This document shows, piece by piece, positions 26,302 to 34,208 of a DNA stretch of 48,616 nt. The position numbers and the translations under genes are program-made. Every line of letters starts with the position of its first letter. Position 1 is the first letter of the stretch. The notes under the pieces were generated by a model. That model made no database searches. It was not told where the DNA came from and saw nothing but the letters and a program-made list of their open reading frames with translations. The stretch is taken from positions 1 through 48,616 of the forward strand of contig MFPR01000009.1 in NCBI GenBank assembly GCA_001784175.1. The letters run 5' to 3'. Source of the stretch: Candidatus Lindowbacteria bacterium RIFCSPLOWO2_12_FULL_62_27. Lineage in GTDB: Bacteria > Lindowbacteria > 2-12-FULL-62-27.

Positions 26302-28197
26302 CTACAATTTGATTTGCATTCCGATCTCAAACACGCGAACAGCCGGGATGCCGAAATATTTTGTGGCGCTCCGCGCATTACGCGTGATCAACACAAAAAG
26401 AACCTTCCGCCAGTATGCCATGCCGTTTTTCGAAGAAGGCATGAGAGTCTCGCGGCCCAGGTAATAGGTGGTTTTGGATGAATCAACGGGAACGTGGAAG
26501 TGGAGAGCCGCGTCCCGAACGACGGACGGAACGTGAGGAGTCTGCATAAATCCGTAACGCGCCTCGATTCTGAAGAATCCGAACCCGAGATCCGACACCC
26601 GGATGCGTTCGGTCCGGGGGATTTTGGGAACAGGCTCCGAGTGAACGCTCAAGAGAATGACGGTTTCGTGGAGCGTTTGGTTGTGTTTGAAATGATGGAC
26701 CAGGGCGTTGGGCGCCGCCGTTGGATTTGACGCCATGAAGATCGCCGTTCCGCCCACACGCAGCGGTTGTTCGCGCGCCGCATCGGCCAGAAACGTTTCC
26801 AGGGGAGGCGTTGCGCCGCTCAGACGCGCGGCGAGAAGTTCCCGGCCGTTTTTCCAGGTCATCATGATCGTGAACAGCGCCAGAGCCAGCAGGATCGGCA
26901 CATATCCGCCGTGGACGAATTTCAAAGCTGTTGAGGCCAGGAAGGGCACGTCAAAAGATAAAAACAATACTACCAGCGCGGCGGCCTTCCATACCGGCCA
27001 GCCGCGCGCCTTGACGAGCACGGCGCCATAAACCAGGGACGTGATGAGCATCGTGCCGGTGACGGCGATCCCGTACGCGGCGGCCAATCGCGTTGATTCC
27101 TTGAAAAAAATGACCAGCCCGACGGTTCCGGCGGCGAGCGCCCAATTGATTTCTGGAATGTAAATCTGGCCTTCAGTTTCTCCGGACGTGTGGACGACGG
27201 TCACCCGGGGAAAGAATCCGAGCTGCACCGCCTGCCGGGTCAGGGAATAGGCGCCCGATATCATCGCTTGAGATGCGATAATCGTCGCAGCTGTTGCCAA
27301 CACGATCAAGAGATACATCCCCCATCCGGCCGGGACCAGCGAGTAAAAGACATTCGACGCCGCGTTGGGGTGGCCCAAGAGATACGCGCCCTGACCGAAG
27401 TAATTCAGCAAGAGCGCGGGCATGACAAATCCGTACCATGCGATCCGGATCGGCCTGAGTCCGAAATGTCCCATGTCCGCGTAGAGCGCCTCGCCGCCCG
27501 TGACGACCAGAAAGACGGATCCCAGCACCCGCAGGGCCTGAAATTGATGTTCGATGAAGAACCGGATGGCATACATCGGATTGACAGCCAGAAGGATCGA
27601 AGGCTGTCGGGAAATGTGGATCACGCCGAGGATCGCCAGCGTCGAAAACCAAATCACCATGACCGGCCCGAACACCCGGCCGACGCCGGCCGTGCCCCGC
27701 CTTTGAAACCAGAAAAGCCCAAGCAGGATGCAGATCGTCAGCGGAATCACAAGCGGCTTGAGGTTCGGCGCGGCAATTTCCAGACCTTCAACGGCGCTCA
27801 AAACCGACAGGGCCGGCGTGATGATGCCGTCGCCGTAAAGGAGCGCCGCGCCGAAAATCACCAGGGACGTCACCCATTTGCCATAGCGCCCCGCTCCGCC
27901 CGCGTCGGGCGGGATCAGCGCGAGGAGAGCGAGAATTCCACCCTCTCCCCGGTTGTCCGCGCGCATGATGAAGGTCAGGTACTTGACCGCCACGACCATC
28001 GTCAGCGACCAGAACATGAGCGAGAGAATTCCAAAAAGATTTTGCGGCGTCGGCGGCACCGAATGCGCGCCGTAGACACATTCTTTCACCGCATAAAGCG
28101 GGCTTGTGCCGATGTCTCCAAAGATCACTCCAAGCACGGCCAAAACAACGGCCGTGTGCTTCAGACGCGAATCCGAAGCGGACTCCGAGGATTCCAT
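26302..28197 (-). CDS. kup: Kup-family potassium transporter
   Basis: K+/H+ symporter of the inner membrane. 631 residues with an N-terminal signature VIFGDIGTSPLYA, 12 membrane helices, and family motifs ADNRGEGGILALLALI, LLYGDGIITPALSVLSAVEGL and GGEALYADMGHFG. The acidic residues in the first and second motifs are conserved. A C-terminal cytosolic domain of about 170 residues is present, so the protein is full length. ATG 28197 is preceded by GGAAGGAG. A c-di-AMP riboswitch upstream fits the known negative control of potassium uptake by c-di-AMP. Confidence 0.95.
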   Translation of the reverse strand: MESSESASDSRLKHTAVVLAVLGVIFGDIGTSPLYAVKECVYGAHSVPPTPQNLFGILSLMFWSLTMVVAVKYLTFIMRADNRGEGGILALLALIPPDAGGAGRYGKWVTSLVIFGAALLYGDGIITPALSVLSAVEGLEIAAPNLKPLVIPLTICILLGLFWFQRRGTAGVGRVFGPVMVIWFSTLAILGVIHISRQPSILLAVNPMYAIRFFIEHQFQALRVLGSVFLVVTGGEALYADMGHFGLRPIRIAWYGFVMPALLLNYFGQGAYLLGHPNAASNVFYSLVPAGWGMYLLIVLATAATIIASQAMISGAYSLTRQAVQLGFFPRVTVVHTSGETEGQIYIPEINWALAAGTVGLVIFFKESTRLAAAYGIAVTGTMLITSLVYGAVLVKARGWPVWKAAALVVLFLSFDVPFLASTALKFVHGGYVPILLALALFTIMMTWKNGRELLAARLSGATPPLETFLADAAREQPLRVGGTAIFMASNPTAAPNALVHHFKHNQTLHETVILLSVHSEPVPKIPRTERIRVSDLGFGFFRIEARYGFMQTPHVPSVVRDAALHFHVPVDSSKTTYYLGRETLMPSSKNGMAYWRKVLFVLITRNARSATKYFGIPAVRVFEIGMQIKL

Positions 28198-28204
28198 GCC
28201 CCGT

Positions 28205-28228
28205 CTCCTTCCGTCCGCGCGCGGACGG
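28205..28228 (-). promoter_or_regulatory. Expression platform hairpin over the kup ribosome site
   Basis: The palindrome CCGTCCGCGCGCGGACGG (28228-28211) abuts and partly includes the start of the GGAAGGAG site (28212-28205). An upstream ACGGAC/GTCCGT pair could compete with its left arm. No U-tract follows, so the arrangement suggests control of translation initiation by the riboswitch rather than transcription termination. This is inferred from inspection only. Confidence 0.5.
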
Positions 28229-28292
28229 ACCCTGTCCGTGAACGCGCGAACGCACGATATTCTTTCGCGGGAGAAAACTTCGGAACTGTTTC

Positions 28293-28427
28293 CCGGCGAA
28301 CGCCTGCGAGGTTAGCTGTCGGGTTAGGGCGTCCGTATCGCCCTTGTCAGATCAAGACCTGACATTCACCCCAAACACCTGGGTCCCCCGTCCCTTCCAA
28401 GCGGAAGGGTTCGGCGATTGATCGAGC
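28293..28427 (-). promoter_or_regulatory. c-di-AMP riboswitch (ydaO/yuaA type)
   Basis: The minus strand carries the conserved ydaO blocks in the right order: ATCGCCGAACCC, ACGGGGGACCCA, GGGGTGAAT, AGGGCGATACGG, CCTAACCCG and CAGCTAACCTCGCAGGCGT. A variable hairpin (CAGGTC/GATCTG) separates two of them, as in the family. It stands about 95 nt before the kup start and just after a good promoter. In the known class, c-di-AMP binding switches downstream expression off; K+ importers are typical targets. Confidence 0.93.
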
Positions 28428-28430
28428 GGG

Positions 28431-28458
28431 ATTATATACCTGCGAAACGTGAAGTCAA
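28431..28458 (-). promoter_or_regulatory. Sigma-70-type promoter of kup
   Basis: On the minus strand TTGACT (28458-28453) and a perfect TATAAT (28436-28431) are 16 bp apart. Transcription would start a few bases before the first conserved block of the riboswitch, exactly where expected. Confidence 0.8.
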
Positions 28459-28483
28459 GGAAAAACTTCGTGACCGAACGTTT

Positions 28484-28744
28484 TTATGCGGCTTTCAGGA
28501 CCTCCGTCACTATGGCGCGGACGCAGGTTGACGCGCCGCGCAGACCGCGTCGCCTTGCTTCGCGGTCGAGTTGTCGTTTGAGACTTTTGGGCAGGCGGAC
28601 TTGAAGCATTGTATCTCCCTTTTCCTCAAAATCAATTTCGACGATGTCAGACTCGTCGAAATAATCCGTCATATCATGCGCATCGAACCACTCGACAATT
28701 TCGGGGTCGGTCATTTTTGAAAAATCGGGCAATTTCTTCTTCAT
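28484..28744 (-). CDS. CopG-type antitoxin
   Basis: 86 residues. The N-terminal DFSKMTDPEIVEWFDAHDMT segment is the hallmark of the CopG_antitoxin family, and the C-terminal ribbon-helix-helix (MLQVRLPKSLKRQLDREARR) should bind operator DNA. The ATG overlaps the stop of the upstream toxin gene by 4 bp. Toxin-first order is the arrangement of BrnT/BrnA-like pairs. It lies between the kup promoter region and the left boundary of the integrative element. Confidence 0.82.
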   Translation of the reverse strand: MKKKLPDFSKMTDPEIVEWFDAHDMTDYFDESDIVEIDFEEKGDTMLQVRLPKSLKRQLDREARRRGLRGASTCVRAIVTEVLKAA

Positions 28745-29022
28745 AGTCTCTCATCCCTTCTTGTTCTTTTTCTCTTTCGGTAAAATCTCTTTTCCTTTGG
28801 CGTCGTGGGTCTGGCCGCCTTCAGTTCAAATCCCCCACGCGTTTTCGAAAGGAAGATCGCCAAAAAGCGCCCGGCATTCGTTTTGGCAAACATCATATAA
28901 GCATTTTTGCCTCTAGTCACAATCAATCGACCCGGGTCTCGCGCCGCCTGATCTATCTCTCCGGGATTTACAAGGTGTTTCAAAATATGAATACCGGCGT
29001 TTCTTGAAATAAGTATCCTCAC
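28741..29022 (-). CDS. BrnT-like toxin
   Basis: About 93 residues if read from GTG 29022. The pattern HLVNPGEIDQAARDPGRLIV, then MMFAKTNAGRFLAIFL, then ELKAARPTTPKEKRFYRKRK matches the small RelE-fold BrnT-like ribonucleases, whose C-terminal ARxxTxxE-R-Y motif is seen here. The open frame continues to 29202, but that extension crosses the duplicated tRNA/integrase fragment and cannot be native. The true start is unclear, since no ribosome site is evident; the 5' end may have been altered when the neighbouring element inserted. Confidence 0.65.
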   Translation of the reverse strand: MRILISRNAGIHILKHLVNPGEIDQAARDPGRLIVTRGKNAYMMFAKTNAGRFLAIFLSKTRGGFELKAARPTTPKEKRFYRKRKRTRRDERL

Positions 29023-29091
29023 GCGGGGAGTATCCCGGATAATCTTTACAAAGTCAATACAACCCCCCGGTCCCGCCGGGCCGCCGACAAA

Positions 29092-29192
29092 AAGGGCAGT
29101 GGCGTCATTCTCGCCGGTTGACCAATTTTGTAAGTGATTGATTGTGTTATCGGCCCCGGGCGGAGTCGAACCGCCGACCTTGTCCTTAGGAG
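29092..29192. repeat. Left att-type direct repeat (101 bp, perfect)
   Basis: Identical over 101 bp to 37071-37171. It contains the last nine codons and stop of an integrase gene, 50 bp of spacer, and 42 bp of the 3' half of tRNA-Arg as far as the anticodon loop. Only the 3' part of the tRNA is present here; the intact tRNA lies at the right copy. It marks the left end of the integrative element, but also includes an integrase tail that does not belong to the resident integrase. Confidence 0.93.
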
Positions 29193-29467
29193 TGACCGGC
29201 ACTTCCCGTTTTGAAAATCTCGGCGAGCGCCGGAAACTTTTTGTGATTCAAACTGTTAGCGCGTGTTTCGTCAACACGCGTGCGAACGCGTCTAGTGCCC
29301 GAAAGTGCCCTTTTTCGGGGGGAAAAGGGCAGTAAAGGGGCAGTGAATTCGGCGCGGAAAAAAGTTGTAAGTCAGTTTGAAATTCGAGAGGGGAAAATGG
29401 GCAAGAGGGGATGCCCGAAGGGGAGAAAGGGGTTCGCCCCTTCGGATAGGTCAGGGGCGCGTCCCTG
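29193..29467. other. Left arm of the integrative element (non-coding)
   Basis: No gene is supported in this gap. It holds three hairpins: 29260-29280 (8-bp stem), 29306-29331 (9-bp stem with TGCCCTTTT/AAAAGGGCA) and 29415-29445 (9-bp stem, CCGAAGGGG/CCCCTTCGG). Two AGGGCAGT-type octamers at 29326 and 29337 match those beside the right att site. The last hairpin may protect or end the czcA message, although no U-tract follows it. Confidence 0.6.
29326..29344 (+). repeat. Paired AGGGCAGT octamers, left arm (candidate integrase arm sites)
   Basis: AGGGCAGT at 29326-29333 and GGGGCAGT at 29337-29344, starts 11 bp apart. The same pair with the same 11-bp step occurs at 37061-37068 and 37072-37079 beside the integrase end. 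Directly repeated short sites near both ends are typical arm-type binding sites of tyrosine integrases. Confidence 0.5.
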
Positions 29468-32400
29468 TCACTTGAAGGGATGGTGGGCCTTTGGCTCAAC
29501 CCACAAGTACAGGGTGGGCAGAACCAAGAGCGTCAGAAGCGTTGACGAAAAAATTCCACCGATGACGACGGTGGCGAGCGGACGCTGGACTTCCGCGCCG
29601 ATGCCGGTGTTTAGGGCCATCGGGAGGAAACCGACGCCGGCGACGAGAGCCGTCATCAATACCGGGCGAAGACGCAATTCGGCGCCGGTTGTCACGGCTT
29701 CTTCGAGCGACTTACCGGCCTGGCGGAGTTGATTGAAAAACGTGACCAGCACCATCGCGTTCAAAATCGCAATGCCCGTCAGGGCGATGAACCCGACCGC
29801 CGCGGAAACGCTGAATGGAATGTCCCGCAGATAGAGCGAAAAGACGCCGCCGGTCATGGCGAACGGAATGCTCAAATAAATGAGAAGGGCCTGGCGCAGG
29901 CGGCCGAACTGGCTGAGAAGCGCAATAAAAATAACCACGAGCGTCAGGGGGACGATCACGCCGAGTCTGGCACGAGCGCGTTCCAGATTTTTGAACTGCC
30001 CGCCCCACGACAGCCGGTAGCCAGGAGGCATCTCGAGTTTTTTTGCCAGCGTCTCTTTCGCCTCCCGCACAAAACTTTCGATGTCCCGATCCGCCGAGAG
30101 ATTGATGGCGACGGCGGCGTAACGCTCGTTGCGGTCGTGGGCGATGGTCGTCACCTGATCCCTCTCGTTGATGTCGGCCAGCGCGGACAGCGGCACCACG
30201 CCGCCTTCCGGCAGGCCTACCGGCAGCCGCGCGATCTCTTTCGGATTTTCCCGGAACTTTTCGTCAAGACGCACGACGATGGGGAACCGCCACTGCTGTT
30301 CGTAGAAACTGCCGACGCGACGGCCACCCATCGCGGTTTCGAGCAGCCAGTTGACCTGTCCGAGATCCACGCCGTATTGAGCCATGCGTTTATCGTCGGG
30401 GCGGACGTCAAGTGTCGGACTTTTTCGAAGCGCCGTGAGGGGATCAAGCTCCACCTCGGCCGCGCCGCGCACGGATTCCATCGTCTGCCTTGCCGTCTCC
30501 AGCATTTCCGTGAGCTTGTCGAGGTCGGGTCCGTAAATGCGTAGTGACACGTCGGCGCGGGTTCCTTCGAGGATTTCACCGAATCGCATTTCAATCGGCT
30601 GACTGGCCATGATCTCTTGAGAGCTCGATATTTCCTTCGTGACGGATTCCTGAATCGCCTCGAACAATTCCTCTTTACTGCGCCGACGGCCGTTTGCCTG
30701 GACCGGCCACTTTTGCTTGTCCTTGTTCAAAATCACAAACACGTCCGCCAGATGGACTCCCATCGGGTCGGTGGCCGATTCGGGCGTTCCGAGACGCGCG
30801 AAGACGTTTTCGACTTCGTCAAACCGTTTGATGACTCTCTCCGACGCCTTCTGGACTCTGACCGATTCGTCAAGGGCGATACTGCTGTCCCGAATGAAAT
30901 TGACGACCAAATCACCCTCGTCGAGCGGCGGCATGAAATCGGCGCCGAGCCGCAAATAGACAAGCGCCGACCATGCGGCCAGTCCCGCGACGACGATCAC
31001 GACGGGCCAGCGATAGTTCAAGGAAAATTTGAGCACGGGCCGGTAGGCCTTTTGAAACAGTCCAAAAATCAGAGGCTCTCTGTGTTCCTGCCGGGGCGCG
31101 CGAAGGGTCAGATACGCCAGAACCGGCATGAGCACGAGCGCCGCCGCGAAGGACGTGGTCAACGCAAGGAGCACCATCTCCACCATCGGGCGGAAGAGTT
31201 TTCCTTCGATGCCTTCAAGCGCGAAGATCGGAAGATACACGGCCATGACGAGGATGCGGCCAAGAGTCACGGGGGCGATAACCTCTTTCACCGCGCCAAG
31301 CACGATCTCCAGCCGTTCCCGCGATGAGACGGTCCCGTCACGGCGTTTTTCGGCGAGATGCCGGACGACATTTTCGACGATGACGACGGCCGCGTCGACG
31401 AGAAGGCCGAAATCAATGGCGCCGAGGCTCATGAGATTGGCGGAGATGCCGAAATACTTCATGCCGACGGCCGCGTACATCATCGCCAGCGGAATGGTGA
31501 GCGAGATGATGAGCGCCGCGCGGATGTTGCCGAGAATCAAGAGCAGGATGATGACGACCAGCGCAGCGCCTTCTGCGAGATTCGTGGCGACGGTATGGAT
31601 CGTCGCCTCAACCAGAAACCGGCGCGAGTATAAAATTTTAACCTCAACGTCGTCGGGAAGAGGAATTTCCGAAAGGACGCGTTCGGCGTCGCGGGCGACT
31701 TGCCGCGAATTTGCGCCGATGCGCATGAGCACGGTGCCGAGCACCGTTTCCTCGCCGCCGTAGGTTGCCGCGCCCTGGCGCTGTACAAAATCTTCCCGCA
31801 CCGCGGCCACTTCGCGGAGCAACACGGGCCGGCCGCGCACGTCGAGCTTGAGGGCAATCTGCCGCAGACGATCCAGATTGAGCGCGCCCGTCGTGCGCAC
31901 AATCACCTGCCTGCCCTCATGCTGGATGTATCCGCCGCCGAAACTCTCGCCGACCGTCTCCAGTTTTCGGACGATATCCTCGATGGAGAGGCCCATGTCG
32001 TTGAGCCGCGCCGGATCGACGTCGATGTGAATTTCTTTTTTGAATCCGCCATTGGCGTCGACTTCGGCCACGTTCGCCACCGTCGATTTGAGATGACGGC
32101 GAATGATGAAATCCTGGACCGTGCGAAGATACAAAAGACGCGAGACCTCGTCCTTTTGCGCCAGCGGCGTTCCCGGTTTGGGCAGCACGACATACATCAG
32201 CACTTCGCCAAGGCCCGTCGTGATCGGCGCCAGTTCCGGCGAGAGTCCCTCCGGCAAACTTTCCTTGACGCTCTGCATGCGTTCCGACACCTGCTGGCGC
32301 GCCCAGTAGATATCCGTGCCGTCCTCGAAGATAACGACGACCTGCGACAGGCCATTTTTTGAGAGCGATCGAACCCCTTCGACGTTTGCGATGCCGCCCA

Positions 32401-32617
32401 TTTCGGATTCGATGGGCGTGCTGACGGTTTTTTCGATCTGTTCGGGGTCTATCCCGCCGGTGAGAGTGTTGACGACGACCTGGACGGGCGTGATGTCGGG
32501 CACGGCGTCGATGGGAATTTGCGGCACGATCAGGAGGCTGAGCGCGGCGAGCGCGCCGAAGGCGAGGATGACCCAGAGCCGCCGGTTCAAACTTTTTTCG
32601 ATGATGGAGTTGAGCAT
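29468..32617 (-). CDS. czcA: CzcA-type heavy-metal RND efflux pump
   Basis: Inner-membrane proton-driven pump of 1049 residues, full length. The two-fold RND layout has 12 membrane helices and large periplasmic loops. In helix 4 the motif AIDFGLLVDAAVVIVEN places Asp402, Asp408 and Glu415 at the proton-relay positions of CzcA, the pattern of the Zn/Co/Cd (HME1-like) subgroup rather than copper CusA; the usual Gly after the second Asp is Ala here. Early motifs (IPQIPIDAVPDITPVQVVV-like) are normal. ATG 32617 follows AGGAGG. The gene stands 9 bp after czcC, with no adaptor gene between them or elsewhere in the element. Confidence 0.93.
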   Translation of the reverse strand: MLNSIIEKSLNRRLWVILAFGALAALSLLIVPQIPIDAVPDITPVQVVVNTLTGGIDPEQIEKTVSTPIESEMGGIANVEGVRSLSKNGLSQVVVIFEDGTDIYWARQQVSERMQSVKESLPEGLSPELAPITTGLGEVLMYVVLPKPGTPLAQKDEVSRLLYLRTVQDFIIRRHLKSTVANVAEVDANGGFKKEIHIDVDPARLNDMGLSIEDIVRKLETVGESFGGGYIQHEGRQVIVRTTGALNLDRLRQIALKLDVRGRPVLLREVAAVREDFVQRQGAATYGGEETVLGTVLMRIGANSRQVARDAERVLSEIPLPDDVEVKILYSRRFLVEATIHTVATNLAEGAALVVIILLLILGNIRAALIISLTIPLAMMYAAVGMKYFGISANLMSLGAIDFGLLVDAAVVIVENVVRHLAEKRRDGTVSSRERLEIVLGAVKEVIAPVTLGRILVMAVYLPIFALEGIEGKLFRPMVEMVLLALTTSFAAALVLMPVLAYLTLRAPRQEHREPLIFGLFQKAYRPVLKFSLNYRWPVVIVVAGLAAWSALVYLRLGADFMPPLDEGDLVVNFIRDSSIALDESVRVQKASERVIKRFDEVENVFARLGTPESATDPMGVHLADVFVILNKDKQKWPVQANGRRRSKEELFEAIQESVTKEISSSQEIMASQPIEMRFGEILEGTRADVSLRIYGPDLDKLTEMLETARQTMESVRGAAEVELDPLTALRKSPTLDVRPDDKRMAQYGVDLGQVNWLLETAMGGRRVGSFYEQQWRFPIVVRLDEKFRENPKEIARLPVGLPEGGVVPLSALADINERDQVTTIAHDRNERYAAVAINLSADRDIESFVREAKETLAKKLEMPPGYRLSWGGQFKNLERARARLGVIVPLTLVVIFIALLSQFGRLRQALLIYLSIPFAMTGGVFSLYLRDIPFSVSAAVGFIALTGIAILNAMVLVTFFNQLRQAGKSLEEAVTTGAELRLRPVLMTALVAGVGFLPMALNTGIGAEVQRPLATVVIGGIFSSTLLTLLVLPTLYLWVEPKAHHPFK

Positions 32618-32626
32618 GACGGCCTC

Positions 32627-33871
32627 CTAAAACGACTCGATCCGCGGGAGAAATTCCGGATCGGCGGTCAGCGCGAAAATTTCCGAGGCGCTTTCGACCA
32701 GGTCGAGCTGGGCCTCAATCGCGTGCTCGACTGTTTCGGCGAATTCCTGGTCCAATTCCAAAAAGACCAGCAGTTCCACGCGGCCTTTTTCAAATTCCTC
32801 CTCGGCATCCTCAACCTGCCGGTGCATCGCCGTGAGAAGCGTCTCGGGATAACGCGCGACGATCTGCCGCGCGGCGTCGTATTCAGCGAGGCTCTGACGG
32901 AGCTCGCCTTCGACGCGCCGACGCTGAAACGCCAGCGCCGATTCCTCCGCGGATATGCGCTGTTTGGCCGCGGCGATGCCGTGACGATTGCGGTTGAAAA
33001 TGGGAATAGAAAGGCCAATGCCCATGCCGCGGCTCCGCTCCGTCTCGACAGCCCGCTCGCGCTGAGTGAAGGCCGAGACGGAAAAATCGGGCATGAGTTC
33101 GATCGCGGCAAGGTCGGCCTCCTTGCGCGCGCCGGCGGCTTCGAGTCCCTGCTCCGCCAACTCAAGATTGTTCGCCTGGGATTTGGCAATCATCGCTTTT
33201 TCGTCTAGTGGCGTGCGGCCGTTGAACCATACCAGCCGGACGACGGGATACGAGTCCGTCCCAAGACGCGCCAGCAGGTTCAGTTTCTCAAACGTGGCGC
33301 GATACGCGGCCTGCGCCTCCAAGCCGAGCGTGGTGAGGTTGCGCAGACGGTTTTCGACGATCTGGCTCTCGGCCTTTTTTTGCGGCGCGGCGAAGATGCG
33401 CCCGGAGAGATAGGTTTGAATGATCTTGAAGTGTTCCTGTCGTTCGGCAAACAGCGCAGCCTTGCGGCGCGCAAGGCCGTATTCGTAGGCCAGCCGCGTC
33501 ACGTCGAGCGCGACGGCCAGTTCGGTCTGCCGAAGTCTCACGCGCTCCTTGTCGGCCTCGACAAGGATGACCGCCGACCGGAGCGCCTGTTTGCCGGGAT
33601 ACAAAATCGGCTGGGACACGGACAGCTCGTGTACCGGCCCTTTCGACGGCGAAACTTTCTTTCGGCCTTTGGCGTATTCAATCTCCGGGTTGGGCGTCGC
33701 TTTCGCCTGTCCGGCCTCCAGGCGTTTTTGTTCCGCGCGGGCCTTGAAGGCCGCGATCTGTTCGTTTTGTTCGAGCGCGCGGCGAACGATATCCGGCAAA
33801 GAATAGGATTCCTCCGCCCGGGCCGGAACCACGGACGCGAATATCAGGCATATAAAACAGGCAAAACGCAT
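32627..33871 (-). CDS. czcC: TolC-family outer-membrane efflux protein (CzcC-like)
   Basis: Outer-membrane channel partner of the pump. 414 residues: a signal peptide (VVPARA), then two outer-membrane efflux protein repeats with long helical segments (LPDIVRRALEQNEQIAAFKARAEQ near the N-terminus; ISAEESALAFQRRRVEGELRQ and VELLVFLELDQEFAE in the second half). The PIFNRNRHGIAAAK-type turn after the second beta hairpin is typical. ATG 33871 has AAGGAGG upstream. It is the first gene of the czcC-czcA pair. Confidence 0.9.
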   Translation of the reverse strand: MRFACFICLIFASVVPARAEESYSLPDIVRRALEQNEQIAAFKARAEQKRLEAGQAKATPNPEIEYAKGRKKVSPSKGPVHELSVSQPILYPGKQALRSAVILVEADKERVRLRQTELAVALDVTRLAYEYGLARRKAALFAERQEHFKIIQTYLSGRIFAAPQKKAESQIVENRLRNLTTLGLEAQAAYRATFEKLNLLARLGTDSYPVVRLVWFNGRTPLDEKAMIAKSQANNLELAEQGLEAAGARKEADLAAIELMPDFSVSAFTQRERAVETERSRGMGIGLSIPIFNRNRHGIAAAKQRISAEESALAFQRRRVEGELRQSLAEYDAARQIVARYPETLLTAMHRQVEDAEEEFEKGRVELLVFLELDQEFAETVEHAIEAQLDLVESASEIFALTADPEFLPRIESF

Positions 33872-33947
33872 ATGTCCCTCCTTTGGACAGGAATGAATTA
33901 AAATTAAGTGATACGCTTGTTTGACTCTAAGGGATTCTCAAACCAGT

Positions 33948-34208
33948 TCAGGCAGGAAATTTCGGCGGGCGGAAAACTCCTTTGATGGAAAGTAAATCGG
34001 GTTGGATGCTTTCGTGGTTGGAAATAAAACTTGAAACCGTCAAGGAATTCTGAACCAACGGCGCGGAGGTCAAGCCTGTGCCGTGATTCTGGCAGAGGCA
34101 CGAATGACAGCCTGCGTCCGTCGCGGATTCCATGCAATCGAGATCAACGCCATCGGCCAGGATGTCAAATGCGAACAACACCAAAAGCAATATCGCGACC
34201 TTTTTCAT
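33948..34208 (-). CDS. Small Cys/His-rich secreted protein of the efflux locus
   Basis: 86 residues from ATG 34208. A signal peptide (MKKVAILLLVLFAFDILADG) is followed by a cluster DCMESATDAGCHSCLCQNHG with four Cys and two His/Asp, suited to binding a metal ion, and a C-terminal FRPPKFPA. Small exported Cys/His-rich proteins with an RPP tail often precede czcCBA-type operons (CzcI/DUF2946-like), and this one lies 76 bp before czcC on the same strand. No good ribosome site is visible. A role in metal sensing or buffering is an inference. Confidence 0.6.
   Translation of the reverse strand: MKKVAILLLVLFAFDILADGVDLDCMESATDAGCHSCLCQNHGTGLTSAPLVQNSLTVSSFISNHESIQPDLLSIKGVFRPPKFPA

Noticed and set aside
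28741-29202. Full-length 153-residue reading of the BrnT-like toxin
   Set aside because: The first 50-60 residues are translated from the duplicated integrase tail and tRNA fragment, so they are not part of the native protein.
29280-29732. 150-codon plus-strand frame at the left end of the island
   Set aside because: It overlaps the 3' end of czcA and the hairpin-rich left arm, and has no recognisable features.
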